A stretch of 64,000 nucleotides of DNA from Bacteroidales bacterium UBA3290 (GCA_002361615.1 DETK01000044.1:25341-89340), one strand, 5' to 3'; counted from the first letter of the stretch, positions 33,956-45,809 are shown. Numbers and translations: made by a program. The notes: a model not told the origin generated them from the letters alone.

Positions 33956-34351
33956 TTAAGAATGGGAAGTTGAAGCTATTCTGATGCGGCGCGCAGCGGG
34001 AAGAAGTGAGTTGGTCCGGTTCCCCAGATTCTTGACAAAACCCAGCCCGAGTCCGCGATAGGTCAGCAGCAGGTAGCCACGGGGGCTGTCGGAAAGCACC
34101 AGCGGCTCTTTGGAGAGGAATTTCAGGGCTTCTTCGCGCGAGATTTCCACTGTTTCATAGGAAAGTCCGGCGACGGGCATCCGTTCGACGGCCAGGGCGA
34201 AATCCGCCTCCGGCACCAGGTCGCGCCCTTTGCGGGTCGCCACGGCAGTTCCGGAAGCGATGACTTTCAGGCGCTTCTCCAGTTCGGGAAGCGCTGCAGC
34301 CAGCGGGTCGGCCAGCATTTTGACCAGGTCTTTGCGCTCGATTTGCTTCAT
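33956..34351 (-). CDS. RsmF C-terminal RNA-binding part (split gene)
   Basis: A 131-residue protein starting MKQIERKDLVKM, ending in the typical YRGLGLGFVKNLGNRTNSLLPAARRIR. This is the C-terminal part of NOL1/NOP2/Sun family rRNA m5C methyltransferases. Its ATG overlaps the stop of the catalytic part as ATGA, and the frame change falls at an A4-G5 run (about 34363-34371). In most Bacteroidota both parts are one protein. Either a true split, a frameshift, or a homopolymer sequencing error. Confidence 0.7.
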   Translation of the reverse strand: MKQIERKDLVKMLADPLAAALPELEKRLKVIASGTAVATRKGRDLVPEADFALAVERMPVAGLSYETVEISREEALKFLSKEPLVLSDSPRGYLLLTYRGLGLGFVKNLGNRTNSLLPAARRIRIASTSHS

Positions 34352-35214
34352 GACCGCGCCCCCTTTTGAATCAGGGCCGCAAAAAAGCCTTCCCCCCTGT
34401 CCTCTCCCGGCCAGAAGTGCCGCATTTCCAAGCATTGTCCGCCCAGTTCCGAACAGATCCATTCCACATTGTCCTCATCTTCATACCGGTTGAAGGTGCA
34501 GGTGGAATAGATCAGGAAGCCGCCAGCTGCGAGCGCAGGCCACACATTGCCCAGGATGCGCCGCTGTCGGGCGGCACAAAGCCGCACGTTGTCGGGCGAC
34601 CATTCGGCCACGGCCCTTTCATCTTTGCGGAACATCCCTTCGCCCGAGCAGGGTGCGTCGACCACCATCACGTCGAAAAAGGAACGGAGCGCCGTAAAGG
34701 CGGACGGATCGGAATTCGTGACGGCCACGTTGGCGCAGCCCCAACGGGCGACGTTTTCTGCCAGGACCGTGGCGCGGGAAGGCACCACTTCATTGGCCAC
34801 CAGAATGGATGCATCGTCCAGATGCGAAAGCAGTTGCGTCGTCTTTCCGCCAGGCGCGGCACAAAGGTCGAGCACCTTCAGGCCGGATTGACGGCCCAGT
34901 TGCGACACGGCCTTGTCGAAAAGGCATCCCGCATACATGGAGGAGGCTTCCTGCACATAGTAGGCGCCTGCGTGGAACAGCGGATCCAGCGTGAAGGAAG
35001 GACGCTCACGAAGATAGAACCCTTCCTCCGGCGCCCAGGCTACGGGATCGCCGGCCAAAGGGCCGAAATGCGCACGCAAATCTTCCACCGAACACTTGAA
35101 CGGATTGACCCTTACCGACACCTCCGGATCCTCCGCGAGGGCCGAAACGACCCGCCCGGCCCGCTCCGGGCCCAGGGATTCGTTCAAACCGTTGATAAAT
35201 TCCGCAGGAAACAC
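34348..35214 (-). CDS. rsmF: rRNA m5C methyltransferase RsmF-like, catalytic part
   Basis: A 288-residue protein with the SAM-binding motif VLDLCAAPGGKTTQ, the catalytic cysteine in DAPCSGEGMF and the second in YSTCTFNRYEDE, as in RsmB/RsmF methyltransferases. It ends at FFAALIQKGARS, where the normal protein would continue into the C-terminal part found in the next frame (33956-34351). Minus-strand -7 TACCTTTG lies upstream, facing the promoter of the NUDIX gene. Catalytic residues are complete, so methylation may persist if the two parts assemble. Confidence 0.85.
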   Translation of the reverse strand: MFPAEFINGLNESLGPERAGRVVSALAEDPEVSVRVNPFKCSVEDLRAHFGPLAGDPVAWAPEEGFYLRERPSFTLDPLFHAGAYYVQEASSMYAGCLFDKAVSQLGRQSGLKVLDLCAAPGGKTTQLLSHLDDASILVANEVVPSRATVLAENVARWGCANVAVTNSDPSAFTALRSFFDVMVVDAPCSGEGMFRKDERAVAEWSPDNVRLCAARQRRILGNVWPALAAGGFLIYSTCTFNRYEDEDNVEWICSELGGQCLEMRHFWPGEDRGEGFFAALIQKGARS

Positions 35215-35256
35215 TACTTTTGCAAGCGCTTAAGCATTACAAAGGTAAGAAAAAAC

Positions 35257-35733
35257 ATGCAGAACGTTTACTTTGAGCGGGAGCGCATCACGGTGGATGA
35301 CGCGCAATTCGCAGAATTCTGTTCCCATTTCCGGGAGATTCCGGCGGGCGGCGGCCTGGTCCGGAACAAGGAGGGAAAATACCTGCTGATCTACCGCCAC
35401 AAACTATGGGACCTGCCCAAGGGCAAACAGGAGCCCGGTGAAGACATCGAGACCTGCGCCCTGCGCGAAGTCGAGGAAGAAACAGGACTCCACGACCTCA
35501 AGCTCGGCGGGCTCATCTGCATCACCCACCACACTTACCACCTCTTCGGGGAGAAAATCCTCAAGCATACCTATTGGTATCACATGACCGACGAGCGCGA
35601 AGAGTCGCTCCTGCCCCAGCTCGAAGAAGACATCACCGGTGCGCAGTGGGTAGAAAAAGAGCGCCTCCCTGAATATCTGGAAGGCACTTATCCGTCGATT
35701 GTCGAAGTTTTCGTCAACGCAGGTCTGTTATGA
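35257..35733 (+). CDS. NUDIX hydrolase
   Basis: A 158-residue protein beginning MQNVYFERERITVDDA. The Nudix box is GKQEPGEDIETCALREVEEETG, the GX5EX7REUXEEXGU pattern, at about residues 55-76. It hydrolyses a nucleoside diphosphate linked to X. It is divergent from rsmF with the -7 box TACTTTTG upstream, and its last 20 bases overlap the convergent LolA-like gene. Substrate unknown. Confidence 0.88.
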   Translation: MQNVYFERERITVDDAQFAEFCSHFREIPAGGGLVRNKEGKYLLIYRHKLWDLPKGKQEPGEDIETCALREVEEETGLHDLKLGGLICITHHTYHLFGEKILKHTYWYHMTDEREESLLPQLEEDITGAQWVEKERLPEYLEGTYPSIVEVFVNAGLL

Positions 35734-36142
35734 TCGTGTTCTCGCCGAAGCGGTCGGGATCGATGATGAAGAAGGTCCCCGACCAGGGTTCGGCCACTTC
35801 CCTGATCTTTGTCAGGGAAATCGTATAGTCCCCGTATTTCACCTCGGCCTTGTCGCCTTCCGCCCGGTTGATCGTGATATCCTTGAGGAACGACACATCG
35901 TTGGTTTCAATCACCAGTTCGTCGCTGCCGGGCGAATAGATCCAGCGGTCCTTGCCGTTGCACCACACCTGCACCCAGTCGGTTTCGATGCGGTAGCAGT
36001 CATCCTGCACGTAGCCCGTACCGGCGGCGATGGTCTTGCCCGAGGCGTTGTCGACCATCTTGAAGTCGCAGGAAAAGCGCTGCTGGGCACCGGCGGCGGT
36101 GCAAAGCAGGATTGTCAACAGGAGAAGGAATGTGCGTTTCAT
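35714..36142 (-). CDS. LolA-like outer-membrane lipoprotein carrier protein
   Basis: A 142-residue protein with signal peptide (MKRTFLLLLTILLCTAAGA-Q). FSCDFKMVDNASGKTIAAGTGYVQDD and then WIYSPGSDELVIE give the LolA pattern of a half-open beta-barrel. It is shorter than classical LolA (about 180-200). It begins 12 bases after the FtsK stop and is likely in the same operon. It may carry lipoproteins across the periplasm, as predicted for its family. Confidence 0.66.
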   Translation of the reverse strand: MKRTFLLLLTILLCTAAGAQQRFSCDFKMVDNASGKTIAAGTGYVQDDCYRIETDWVQVWCNGKDRWIYSPGSDELVIETNDVSFLKDITINRAEGDKAEVKYGDYTISLTKIREVAEPWSGTFFIIDPDRFGENTIITDLR

Positions 36143-36154
36143 GACCCAATCATT

Positions 36155-38689
<2,535 letters not shown>

Positions 38690-38691
38690 CG

Positions 38692-39324
38692 TTATTTCTT
38701 GCGTTTCCAGTTCTTTCTCTTGCCGCCGCCGGATGCGTTCTGGCCGCCCACGCTGATGCCCGGACGGGAGAAGTTGGCGTTTTGCGAGATGGCGCCCAGA
38801 TGGATGTCGGCCGGAACCTTGAGTTTGCCGTCGGACAGACGCTCGATGTCGGCGAAGATCGTCTCTTCCGCCACGTTGTCCTTGTTCCAGATCAGATACT
38901 GCTGGCGCATATACAGGGCCAGTGTACGGATCATCTCCTTCTTGATGTCGTCTTCCTCCCGGTCGGCGATCAGGGCGATCATATTCTCGATATTGCGGCC
39001 GTAGCAGGCGGCCTTGATCGGCTTCTCGGGCAGGGCGATCACATCGGGTCTGGCCTCGAACTGTTGCGGGGTGGGTGCCGGATAAGGCGCGTCGATGTCC
39101 AGGTCGAATCCGCCGATCACCTGGGCGTGGTCCCACAGCTTGTGCTTGTAGTCGTTCACTTCGCGGATTTGCGGGTTGAGGATGCCCATCACCTGCACCA
39201 CGGCGCGCATCTGTTCGCTGCGTTTTTCCTTGTCTTTGATGGCCTTGACCTGCTCGATCATCTTCTGCACGTGCCGCCCGTATTCGGGCAGCACAAGTTT
39301 CTCTCTCTGCGTGTTGTAATCCAT
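38692..39324 (-). CDS. DUF4290 domain protein
   Basis: A 210-residue protein from MDYNTQREKLVLPEYGRHVQ, the standard start of DUF4290 proteins, conserved in Bacteroidota and usually next to murA/ftsK-like genes. Its C-terminus is basic and rich in Gly/Asn/Lys (GGQNASGGGKRKNWKRKK). Function unknown. It precedes ftsK by 2 bases. Confidence 0.83.
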   Translation of the reverse strand: MDYNTQREKLVLPEYGRHVQKMIEQVKAIKDKEKRSEQMRAVVQVMGILNPQIREVNDYKHKLWDHAQVIGGFDLDIDAPYPAPTPQQFEARPDVIALPEKPIKAACYGRNIENMIALIADREEDDIKKEMIRTLALYMRQQYLIWNKDNVAEETIFADIERLSDGKLKVPADIHLGAISQNANFSRPGISVGGQNASGGGKRKNWKRKK

Positions 39325-39360
39325 TGGCAACGTTCTTTCGTCAAATTGCAAAGATAGGAA

Positions 39361-39897
39361 TTATTTCCGATAGAAGGGCGCGCGCGCGTCTTTTTCCGAA
39401 AGGATGACTCCGTCGGGCGAAATGCCCCAGTCGATGGCGAAGAAAGGGTCGTTCCAACGATAGGATCCTTCCGATTCGGGAGCGTAATAATTGTCGCACT
39501 TGTACTGGAAGACCGTGTCGTCTTCCAGCACCAGGAAACCGTGGGCGAACCCGCGCGGAATATAGAACTGACGCTTGTTATCGCCGCTGAGGACCGTCTT
39601 CACGTGGTGGCCGAAAGTCGGAGAGCCTTCGCGGATGTCCACGGCCACGTCGAGGACGCAGCCGCGCACCACGCGCAGCAGCTTGGCCTGCGCCATATCG
39701 CCCTTCTGGAAGTGGAGGCCGCGCAGGACGCCCCGCTTCGCGGAATAGGATTCATTGTCCTGCACGAACGCGACCGGTCCCACGTGCGCCTCGAAGTCGC
39801 GGAGGGAAAACGATTCAAAGAAATAACCGCGATGGTCGCCGAAGATGCGCGGCTCGACAATCAGCGGCCCTTCGATATCAGTTTGGATATAATTCAT
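39361..39897 (-). CDS. rfbC: dTDP-4-dehydrorhamnose 3,5-epimerase
   Basis: A 178-residue RmlC-type cupin: DHRGYFFESF, RGLHFQ with the catalytic His, and GFAHGFLVLEDD. It converts dTDP-4-keto-6-deoxy-glucose to the L-rhamnose form. Minus-strand -7 TATCTTTG lies in the divergent region shared with the large oxidoreductase. Other dTDP-rhamnose genes are not nearby. Confidence 0.93.
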   Translation of the reverse strand: MNYIQTDIEGPLIVEPRIFGDHRGYFFESFSLRDFEAHVGPVAFVQDNESYSAKRGVLRGLHFQKGDMAQAKLLRVVRGCVLDVAVDIREGSPTFGHHVKTVLSGDNKRQFYIPRGFAHGFLVLEDDTVFQYKCDNYYAPESEGSYRWNDPFFAIDWGISPDGVILSEKDARAPFYRK

Positions 39898-39970
39898 CAG
39901 AATTCGTTTATAATTATACAAAGATAGATTTAATTTTTTAACTTTGTTGAGATTTGCCAACAAAACACTT

Positions 39971-42900
39971 ATGTATAAGATTTCATCCCATCCCATCCTG
40001 GATATCCCCGAGGAAGATCTCCACGAATTCATATTTGAAGGACAAAAGGTCAGCGGCCAGAAAGGCCAGACCATCGCAGCCGCCCTGCACCAGGCCGGCT
40101 TCCCGGTCCACCATCACAGCCTGAAAGACCGCAAGCGCACCATGGAGTGCGGCATCGGCAAATGCGGCGCATGCGAGATGCTCGTCGACGGCCACATCCG
40201 CCGCATCTGCATCACCAAGATCGACGGCGTGCGGGAAGTCCGGCGCGTCGGAAAGGAGAGCTTCTCGATGGTCGACAGCACCACCACCGTCCTGCAGGAC
40301 AAGAAAAAGGTCTATCGTACCGCCGTGGCCATCATCGGCGCCGGACCGGCCGGCCTGGCCGTCCGCGAAGAGCTGAACAAGGCGGGCGTCGACAACCTGG
40401 TGCTCGACAACAACGACGCCATCGGCGGCCAGTTCCAGATGCAGACCCACCAGTTCTTCTTCTTCGAAAAAGAGCAGAAATTCGGCGGCATGCGCGGCTT
40501 CGACATCGCCAAGACGCTGGCCGGCGATTCCCACGAAGGGATCCTGCTCAACTGCGTGGTGTGGGATATCCTGGAAGGAAAACGGCTGGCCGTGAAGAAC
40601 GTGGCAACCCAGGAAATCTTCTACGTGGACGCCGAACAGCTGGTCGTGGCGGCCGGCGCCCTTCCTTTCATGCCCGCTTTCAAGAACGACGACCTCCCGG
40701 GCGTCTATACCGCGGCCGTCTTCCAGCGGATGATGAACAAGGAATTCACCCTGCTGGGCAAGAACGTCCTCACCGTGGGAGCCGGCAACATCGGCTACCT
40801 GACCTCCTACCAGGCCATGCAAGCCGGCGCCAACGTCAAGGCCATCATCGAGGCCATGCCCCACGAAGGCGGCTTCCCCGTCCAGGCCAACCGCCTGCGC
40901 CGCCTCGGCGTGCCGATCATGACTTCATATTCGCTGGTGGAAGCCGTCCCCAATGAAGACTGGACCGGCGTGACAGGCGCCATCATCGCCCAATGCGAGA
41001 ACTTCAAGCCAATCCCCGGCACCGAGGTGCGCCTCGACGGCATCGACTGCATCAACATCTGCACCGGCCTGCTGCCCGACAGCCAGCTGCTGCGCAAGGG
41101 TACCGAAGTGTTCGGCCCGGCCTGCCACGGCGTCGGCGACGCCGTGCGCATCGGCGAAGGCACTTCGGCCGTGCTCCGCGGCCGCCAGTGCGCCTATGAG
41201 ATCCAGCAGGCACTCGGCCGGCGGATCGATTACAACGCCTATCTGACCGTCTCCAAGGAATACATCGATTCACAGCAACGGCCGCAGCGCCTGCTCGACG
41301 CGCCGCGCACCCCGTCGAAGGAACGCATGCGCAAGGGCGGGTTCGTCGTCGCCGACTGCCTCTATGGCTTTGCCTGCAACCCTTGCTCGTTCGCCTGCAA
41401 GCAGGGCGCCATCACCAAGAGCTCCACATCGGTCACCCCCACCATCGATTTCGACAAATGCATCGGCTGCATGGAGTGCGTGGCCCATTGCCCGGGCCTG
41501 GCCATTTTCGGCTACCGGCCTGACAAGCGGGAAATCTTCCTCCCCGTCGAATTCGACGTGAAAGCCGGCACCGAAGTGTTCCTGGTCGACGACAATGGCG
41601 GTAAGGTGGGCGAAGGCACCATCGCCCGCATCATCCGCAAGCCCAACAAGACCCACGTGGCCGTGGTCAAGGCCGAGAAGATCTACGCCGGCGACACCGA
41701 CGAAGCCCTGCTCACCGCCCACGGCTTCATTGCCAAGGACAAATATCCCGAGCCGCTCGAACTGACGCCCACCGAGCTCAACGACGACTTCACCTATATC
41801 TGCCACTGCGAAGACGTGCGTCTGCGCGATCTGCTGGCCCTGCTCAAGGGCCGCACCAGCATCACGGCACAGGAGCTCAAGCATATCTCCCGCCTGGGCA
41901 TGGGTCCGTGCCGCGGTTCGCGCTGCCTGCCGCGCGCCAAGCAGGCCCTCCGGCCTTACGGCATCGAGATCACGGGCGACTTCACGCCGCGCGGCCCGAT
42001 GGCCAATCTCGTGGAGATCGGCAACGTCTCCAACCCGTCGCGCCAGGTGGAACTCATCACCAATCCCCAATGCACCGATGTGGAAATCCGCCGCGTCGGC
42101 GCCTTCGTCGCCGGCGGCGGCATGGCCGGTACGGCCCTGTTCCGCTATCTGTCGGAAGCCGGGTTCAAGCCGGTGATGGTCAACAACGAGCACGGCAGTT
42201 CGTGGCGCTGTATCGCAGGCGGCCGGCCCGCTTTCTCGCTCCCGGCCCTGGCCGACATCGCCACGCACAACCTGGAGATCTTCCGCAGTGTGCAGGCCCT
42301 GCGCAACATCGACCTGAAGATGACGCGCTACGTGAACTTCGTCCACGATGACGAGACCTACCGTTCGCTCGACGCCTCCCGTGCCTGGTCAGACGCCTAT
42401 ATGATCGACAAGAAGGATTTCGCCAAGGAGATCTCGCCGTATATCAACCCCGACCTCAACCTCTACAGCCACGCGCTCATCTCCAACGACTGCTGGCAGG
42501 CCACGCCGGGCAAGACCATCGACACCGTGCGCCAGCTAGGCATCGCGGCCGGCGGCCAGGTGTTCGAAGACACCGAAGTCATCCACGTCGAGAAGAACGG
42601 CGCCATGTACCGCATCACCGTCCGCAACCGCCAGGGCCGCTACGTCCGCTACGAGACCGAGGTCTTCGTCAACGCGATGGGCGCCGGCGCCGAGAAGTTC
42701 GCCCGCCAGCTCGGCATCGAGACAGGTCTCTATCCGGTCCGCCACCAGGCCTTCATCACCAAGCGCCTGCCGCTCATCGGCAAGGACGGCGACTCGCTCG
42801 ACATGCTCATCGACCGCCGCCACTACAAGGGCTTCTCGGCCGTGTACGGCCAGCAGCTGGCCGAGACCGGCCAGATCATCGGCTGCGCCTCCCCGGCCCA

Positions 42901-43219
42901 GGACGCCACGGACGCAGCGAAGAATCTGAAGGTCAATACGCAGGAATTCCTTGAGATCGCATCGGAAGTGTTCACGGAATGGATCCCGCAGCTCAAGGGC
43001 ATGAGTTTCCAGGCCACGTGGTGCGGCTACTACACCGAGCCTCGCTACATCATCGACCCGGAACGCGGCCTCTTCGTGGGCATGCGCGGCCACGGCTTCA
43101 TGCTGTCGCAGTACATCGCCAAACTCTACGTCGACGCCCTCCTCGGCCGCGAAGTCCCCGACTACTTCAAAGACCTGGCCCTCGGCGGCCCCGGCCTGAG
43201 CGAACAAGCGTTTAAGTAG
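39971..43219 (+). CDS. Large multi-domain FAD/Fe-S oxidoreductase, probable (hydroxy)proline dehydrogenase-type fusion
   Basis: A 1082-residue protein. In order: a [2Fe-2S] domain (CGIGKCGACEMLVDG, residues about 58-75), an NAD(P)/FAD disulfide-reductase-like domain (IIGAGPAGLAVREEL, 119-133), 4Fe-4S segments (CNPCSFACKQG near 470; CIGCMECVAHCPG near 500), a BFD-like [2Fe-2S] domain (CHCEDVRL ... CRGSRC near 612-650), and a second FAD domain of the glycine-oxidase/HcnC type (FVAGGGMAGTALF, near 712). This is the subunit set of HcnABC and of archaeal heteromeric L-proline dehydrogenases fused into one chain. The convergent neighbour is P5C dehydrogenase, so proline or hydroxyproline oxidation is the best guess. 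-7 TAACTTTG upstream. Confidence 0.78.
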   Translation: MYKISSHPILDIPEEDLHEFIFEGQKVSGQKGQTIAAALHQAGFPVHHHSLKDRKRTMECGIGKCGACEMLVDGHIRRICITKIDGVREVRRVGKESFSMVDSTTTVLQDKKKVYRTAVAIIGAGPAGLAVREELNKAGVDNLVLDNNDAIGGQFQMQTHQFFFFEKEQKFGGMRGFDIAKTLAGDSHEGILLNCVVWDILEGKRLAVKNVATQEIFYVDAEQLVVAAGALPFMPAFKNDDLPGVYTAAVFQRMMNKEFTLLGKNVLTVGAGNIGYLTSYQAMQAGANVKAIIEAMPHEGGFPVQANRLRRLGVPIMTSYSLVEAVPNEDWTGVTGAIIAQCENFKPIPGTEVRLDGIDCINICTGLLPDSQLLRKGTEVFGPACHGVGDAVRIGEGTSAVLRGRQCAYEIQQALGRRIDYNAYLTVSKEYIDSQQRPQRLLDAPRTPSKERMRKGGFVVADCLYGFACNPCSFACKQGAITKSSTSVTPTIDFDKCIGCMECVAHCPGLAIFGYRPDKREIFLPVEFDVKAGTEVFLVDDNGGKVGEGTIARIIRKPNKTHVAVVKAEKIYAGDTDEALLTAHGFIAKDKYPEPLELTPTELNDDFTYICHCEDVRLRDLLALLKGRTSITAQELKHISRLGMGPCRGSRCLPRAKQALRPYGIEITGDFTPRGPMANLVEIGNVSNPSRQVELITNPQCTDVEIRRVGAFVAGGGMAGTALFRYLSEAGFKPVMVNNEHGSSWRCIAGGRPAFSLPALADIATHNLEIFRSVQALRNIDLKMTRYVNFVHDDETYRSLDASRAWSDAYMIDKKDFAKEISPYINPDLNLYSHALISNDCWQATPGKTIDTVRQLGIAAGGQVFEDTEVIHVEKNGAMYRITVRNRQGRYVRYETEVFVNAMGAGAEKFARQLGIETGLYPVRHQAFITKRLPLIGKDGDSLDMLIDRRHYKGFSAVYGQQLAETGQIIGCASPAQDATDAAKNLKVNTQEFLEIASEVFTEWIPQLKGMSFQATWCGYYTEPRYIIDPERGLFVGMRGHGFMLSQYIAKLYVDALLGREVPDYFKDLALGGPGLSEQAFK

Positions 43220-43265
43220 GCTGATCGCCCGTGGCAGTCAAGCCACTGGCCATCAGCGACTTAAT

Positions 43266-43301
43266 GAAAATCGAGTGCGTAATTTTACGCACTCGATTTT
43301 C
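43266..43301. terminator. Bidirectional terminator between converging genes
   Basis: GAAAATCGAGTGCGTAA (43266-43282) pairs perfectly with TTACGCACTCGATTTTC (43285-43301), 17 base pairs around two T's, with A and T runs at the outer ends for both directions. It separates the oxidoreductase from the convergent pruA gene. Confidence 0.85.
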
Positions 43302-43337
43302 AGGATATGGCTGACAGCCAAAGACTTGGGCGCCACG

Positions 43338-44963
43338 CTATTTCATATACGGATACTTGTATCCGCGGGCGGGAACCAGCGTCTCCTTGATGGCGCGCGG
43401 GATGACCCAGCGGATGAGGTTGAACTCGCCGCCGGCCTTGTCGTTGGTGCCGGACTTGCGGGATCCGCCGAACGGCTGCATACCGACCACGGCGCCCGTA
43501 GGCTTGTCGTTAACGTAGAAGTTGCCGGCTGCATAACGCAGGCGGTCGGCGACTCCCTGGACCATCAGGCGGTCCTGTCCGAAGACGGCGCCGGTCAGGC
43601 CGTAAGGCGAGGTGGTGTCGCAGAGTTCGACGGCAGCGTCCATATCCTTGTCTTCATACACATAGACGGTAAGCACGGGGCCGAAGATTTCTTCTTCCAT
43701 CGTCTTGAAGTGAGGATTGGTGGTCACGATGACGGTCGGTTCCACGAAGTAGCCCTTGCTCTTGTCGCAGCCGCCGCCGATGACGATCTCGGCGTCCGGG
43801 GCGTTCTTCGCGAATTCGATATTGCGGGCGATGTTGTCGAACGAGACTTCGTCGATCACGGCATTGATGAAGTTGTCGGGATCGCAGACGTCACCCATCT
43901 TGACCTCGGCTGCGAAGGCCTTCATACCCTCGAGGATCTTCGGCCAGAGCGACTTAGGAACGTACATGCGGGAAGCTGCGGAGCACTTCTGGCCCTGGAA
44001 CTCGAACGAGCCGCAGAAAGCGGCCGTCGCCACGTCTTCCGCCACGGCGGTCGGGGTGACGAAGATGAAGTCCTTGCCGCCTGTCTCGCCCACGAGGCGC
44101 GGGTAGTTCACGTAGTTGTCGATATTCTCGCCTACCTGGCGCCAGAGCGTATTGAAGGTGGCGGAGGAGCCGGTGAAGTGGACGCCTGCCAGATGCTTCG
44201 ATGCGAAGATCTCCTTGCCGATCACCGAGCCCTGGCCGGGGATGAAGTTGACCACGCCGTCGGGCAGGCCGGCTTCCTTGTAGATCTGCATCAGGTAGTA
44301 GTTCGAGAGGATGGCCGTGGTGGAAGGTTTCCACACCGTGACGTTGCCCATCAGCACGGGCGACATGTTGAGGTTCGAGGCGATGGAGGTGAAGTTGAAC
44401 GGCGTAAGGGCGAAGACGAAACCTTCGAGGGCGCGGTATTCCACGGTGTTGATCTGACCCTTGGCGCTCTTGGGCTGGAAACCGTAGATCTCCGAGGCGA
44501 AGTGCGCGTTGTAGCGCAGGAAGTCGATCAGCTCGCAGGTGGAGTCGATCTCGGCCTGATAGAAGTTCTTGCTCTGGCCGAGCATCGTGGCGGCGTTCAT
44601 CAGCGCGCGGTATTTCGTGGAGATGAGCTCCGCAACCTTGAGCAGGATGGCGGCGCGCACCGTCCAGTCGGTCTCGGACCACTGCTTGTGGGCGGCCATG
44701 GCTGCGTCGATGGCCATGCGGACCTCGGCCGGGCCGGCCTTGTGGTAGGTGGCCAGAACGTGATGGTGATCGTGCGGCATCACCACCTTGCCGGTATTGC
44801 CCGTACGGATTTCCTTCCCGCCGATGATCAGCGGAATCTCAATCTCGATGGAGCTTTGGCGCTTGAGCTCTTTTTCGAGGGCTTCGCGCTCGGGGGAACC
44901 TTTCAGATAAGTCTTGACCGGCTCGTTGGCCGGATCGGGAAATGCATAGATGGCGTCTCTCAT
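43338..44963 (-). CDS. pruA: L-glutamate gamma-semialdehyde (P5C) dehydrogenase
   Basis: A 541-residue aldehyde dehydrogenase of the PruA group: FNFTSIASNLNMSP, the catalytic glutamate in LVGETGGKDF and the cysteine in GQKCSAASRMYVP. It oxidises glutamate semialdehyde to glutamate with NAD. It faces the large oxidoreductase across a shared terminator and would take the pyrroline-5-carboxylate that a proline dehydrogenase makes. Confidence 0.92.
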   Translation of the reverse strand: MRDAIYAFPDPANEPVKTYLKGSPEREALEKELKRQSSIEIEIPLIIGGKEIRTGNTGKVVMPHDHHHVLATYHKAGPAEVRMAIDAAMAAHKQWSETDWTVRAAILLKVAELISTKYRALMNAATMLGQSKNFYQAEIDSTCELIDFLRYNAHFASEIYGFQPKSAKGQINTVEYRALEGFVFALTPFNFTSIASNLNMSPVLMGNVTVWKPSTTAILSNYYLMQIYKEAGLPDGVVNFIPGQGSVIGKEIFASKHLAGVHFTGSSATFNTLWRQVGENIDNYVNYPRLVGETGGKDFIFVTPTAVAEDVATAAFCGSFEFQGQKCSAASRMYVPKSLWPKILEGMKAFAAEVKMGDVCDPDNFINAVIDEVSFDNIARNIEFAKNAPDAEIVIGGGCDKSKGYFVEPTVIVTTNPHFKTMEEEIFGPVLTVYVYEDKDMDAAVELCDTTSPYGLTGAVFGQDRLMVQGVADRLRYAAGNFYVNDKPTGAVVGMQPFGGSRKSGTNDKAGGEFNLIRWVIPRAIKETLVPARGYKYPYMK

Positions 44964-45061
44964 GACAAATGCGTTATAATGGGTTTGATTGTTTGCGAAT
45001 CTTCAAATTTACGAAAAAATTTGTGTAACTTCGCAAATCAACCTGATAAATCCTTACGCAG

Positions 45062-45676
45062 ATGCACATCGGAATCGCCGGCAATATCGGCAGCGGCAAG
45101 ACCACGCTGACCCGGATGCTCGCCCAGCACTACGGCTGGACCCCGAAATTCGAGGCTGTGACCCACAACCCGTTCCTGGAAGACTATTACAAGGACATCC
45201 AGCGCTGGTCGTTCAACCTGGAGGTCTATTTCCTCACGCAGCGTTTCAAGGACGTGATGGAAATCGCCCGCAGCAGCGAAACCATCATCCAGGACCGCAC
45301 CATCTTCGAGGGCGTCTATGTGTTCGTGGCCAACAACGTGGCCATGGGCAATCTCTCGCAGCGCGACTACGATGCGTACATGGATCTCTTCCGGGTGATG
45401 ATGCAGATGGTCAAGCTGCCCGACCTGCTGATCTATCTCAAGTGTTCGATTCCGCATCTGGTGGCCCAGATCCAGAAGCGCGGCCGCGACTACGAGCAGA
45501 GCATGAGTCTCGAATATCTGGGCGGTCTGAACCGTCGCTACGAGGAATTCATCAATCACGAGTACGAAGGCGAAGTCCTGACCATCGACGCCGACGGCCT
45601 CGACTTCCAGAACAACCCCGAAGACTTCGCCACCATCACCGACAAAATCGACGCCCGTCTGTTCGGACTGTTCTGA
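45062..45676 (+). CDS. Deoxynucleoside kinase
   Basis: A 204-residue protein: P-loop GNIGSGKTTL (residues 7-16), the DRTIFEG stretch (dNK-type ERS/DR-like motif) and a C-terminal lid with RGRDYEQS. It phosphorylates deoxyadenosine or deoxyguanosine-like nucleosides for salvage. A -7-like box is in the upstream 70 bases (TAACTTCG). It stands alone. Confidence 0.88.
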   Translation: MHIGIAGNIGSGKTTLTRMLAQHYGWTPKFEAVTHNPFLEDYYKDIQRWSFNLEVYFLTQRFKDVMEIARSSETIIQDRTIFEGVYVFVANNVAMGNLSQRDYDAYMDLFRVMMQMVKLPDLLIYLKCSIPHLVAQIQKRGRDYEQSMSLEYLGGLNRRYEEFINHEYEGEVLTIDADGLDFQNNPEDFATITDKIDARLFGLF

Positions 45677-45706
45677 ATCGCGCTCTTGCCGGGTATTTTT
45701 TAGCCT

Positions 45707-45737
45707 GTGTCACGATTCTTTTTGGATTTTGTGACAC
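45707..45737. promoter_or_regulatory. Inverted repeat GTGTCAC-N17-GTGACAC
   Basis: GTGTCAC at 45707-45713 and GTGACAC at 45731-45737 with a T-rich spacer, after the kinase gene and 70 bases before the repeat-protein gene. Terminator or operator; it cannot be decided. Confidence 0.45.
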
Positions 45738-45809
45738 TCGTTTATTGGAATTGAAACAAGGATGAGGTGGTGGAGCGGTATTTTTGTTAAAAATACAAAC
45801 GATACCGTT

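Noticed and set aside
41270..42346. Minus-strand frame of 358 codons inside the large oxidoreductase
   Set aside because: Antisense to the Fe-S and second FAD domains, which carry conserved cysteines and glycine motifs.
43275..45110. Plus-strand open frame of 611 codons antisense to pruA
   Set aside because: Opposite a complete P5C dehydrogenase, and it runs through the bidirectional terminator at 43266-43301.
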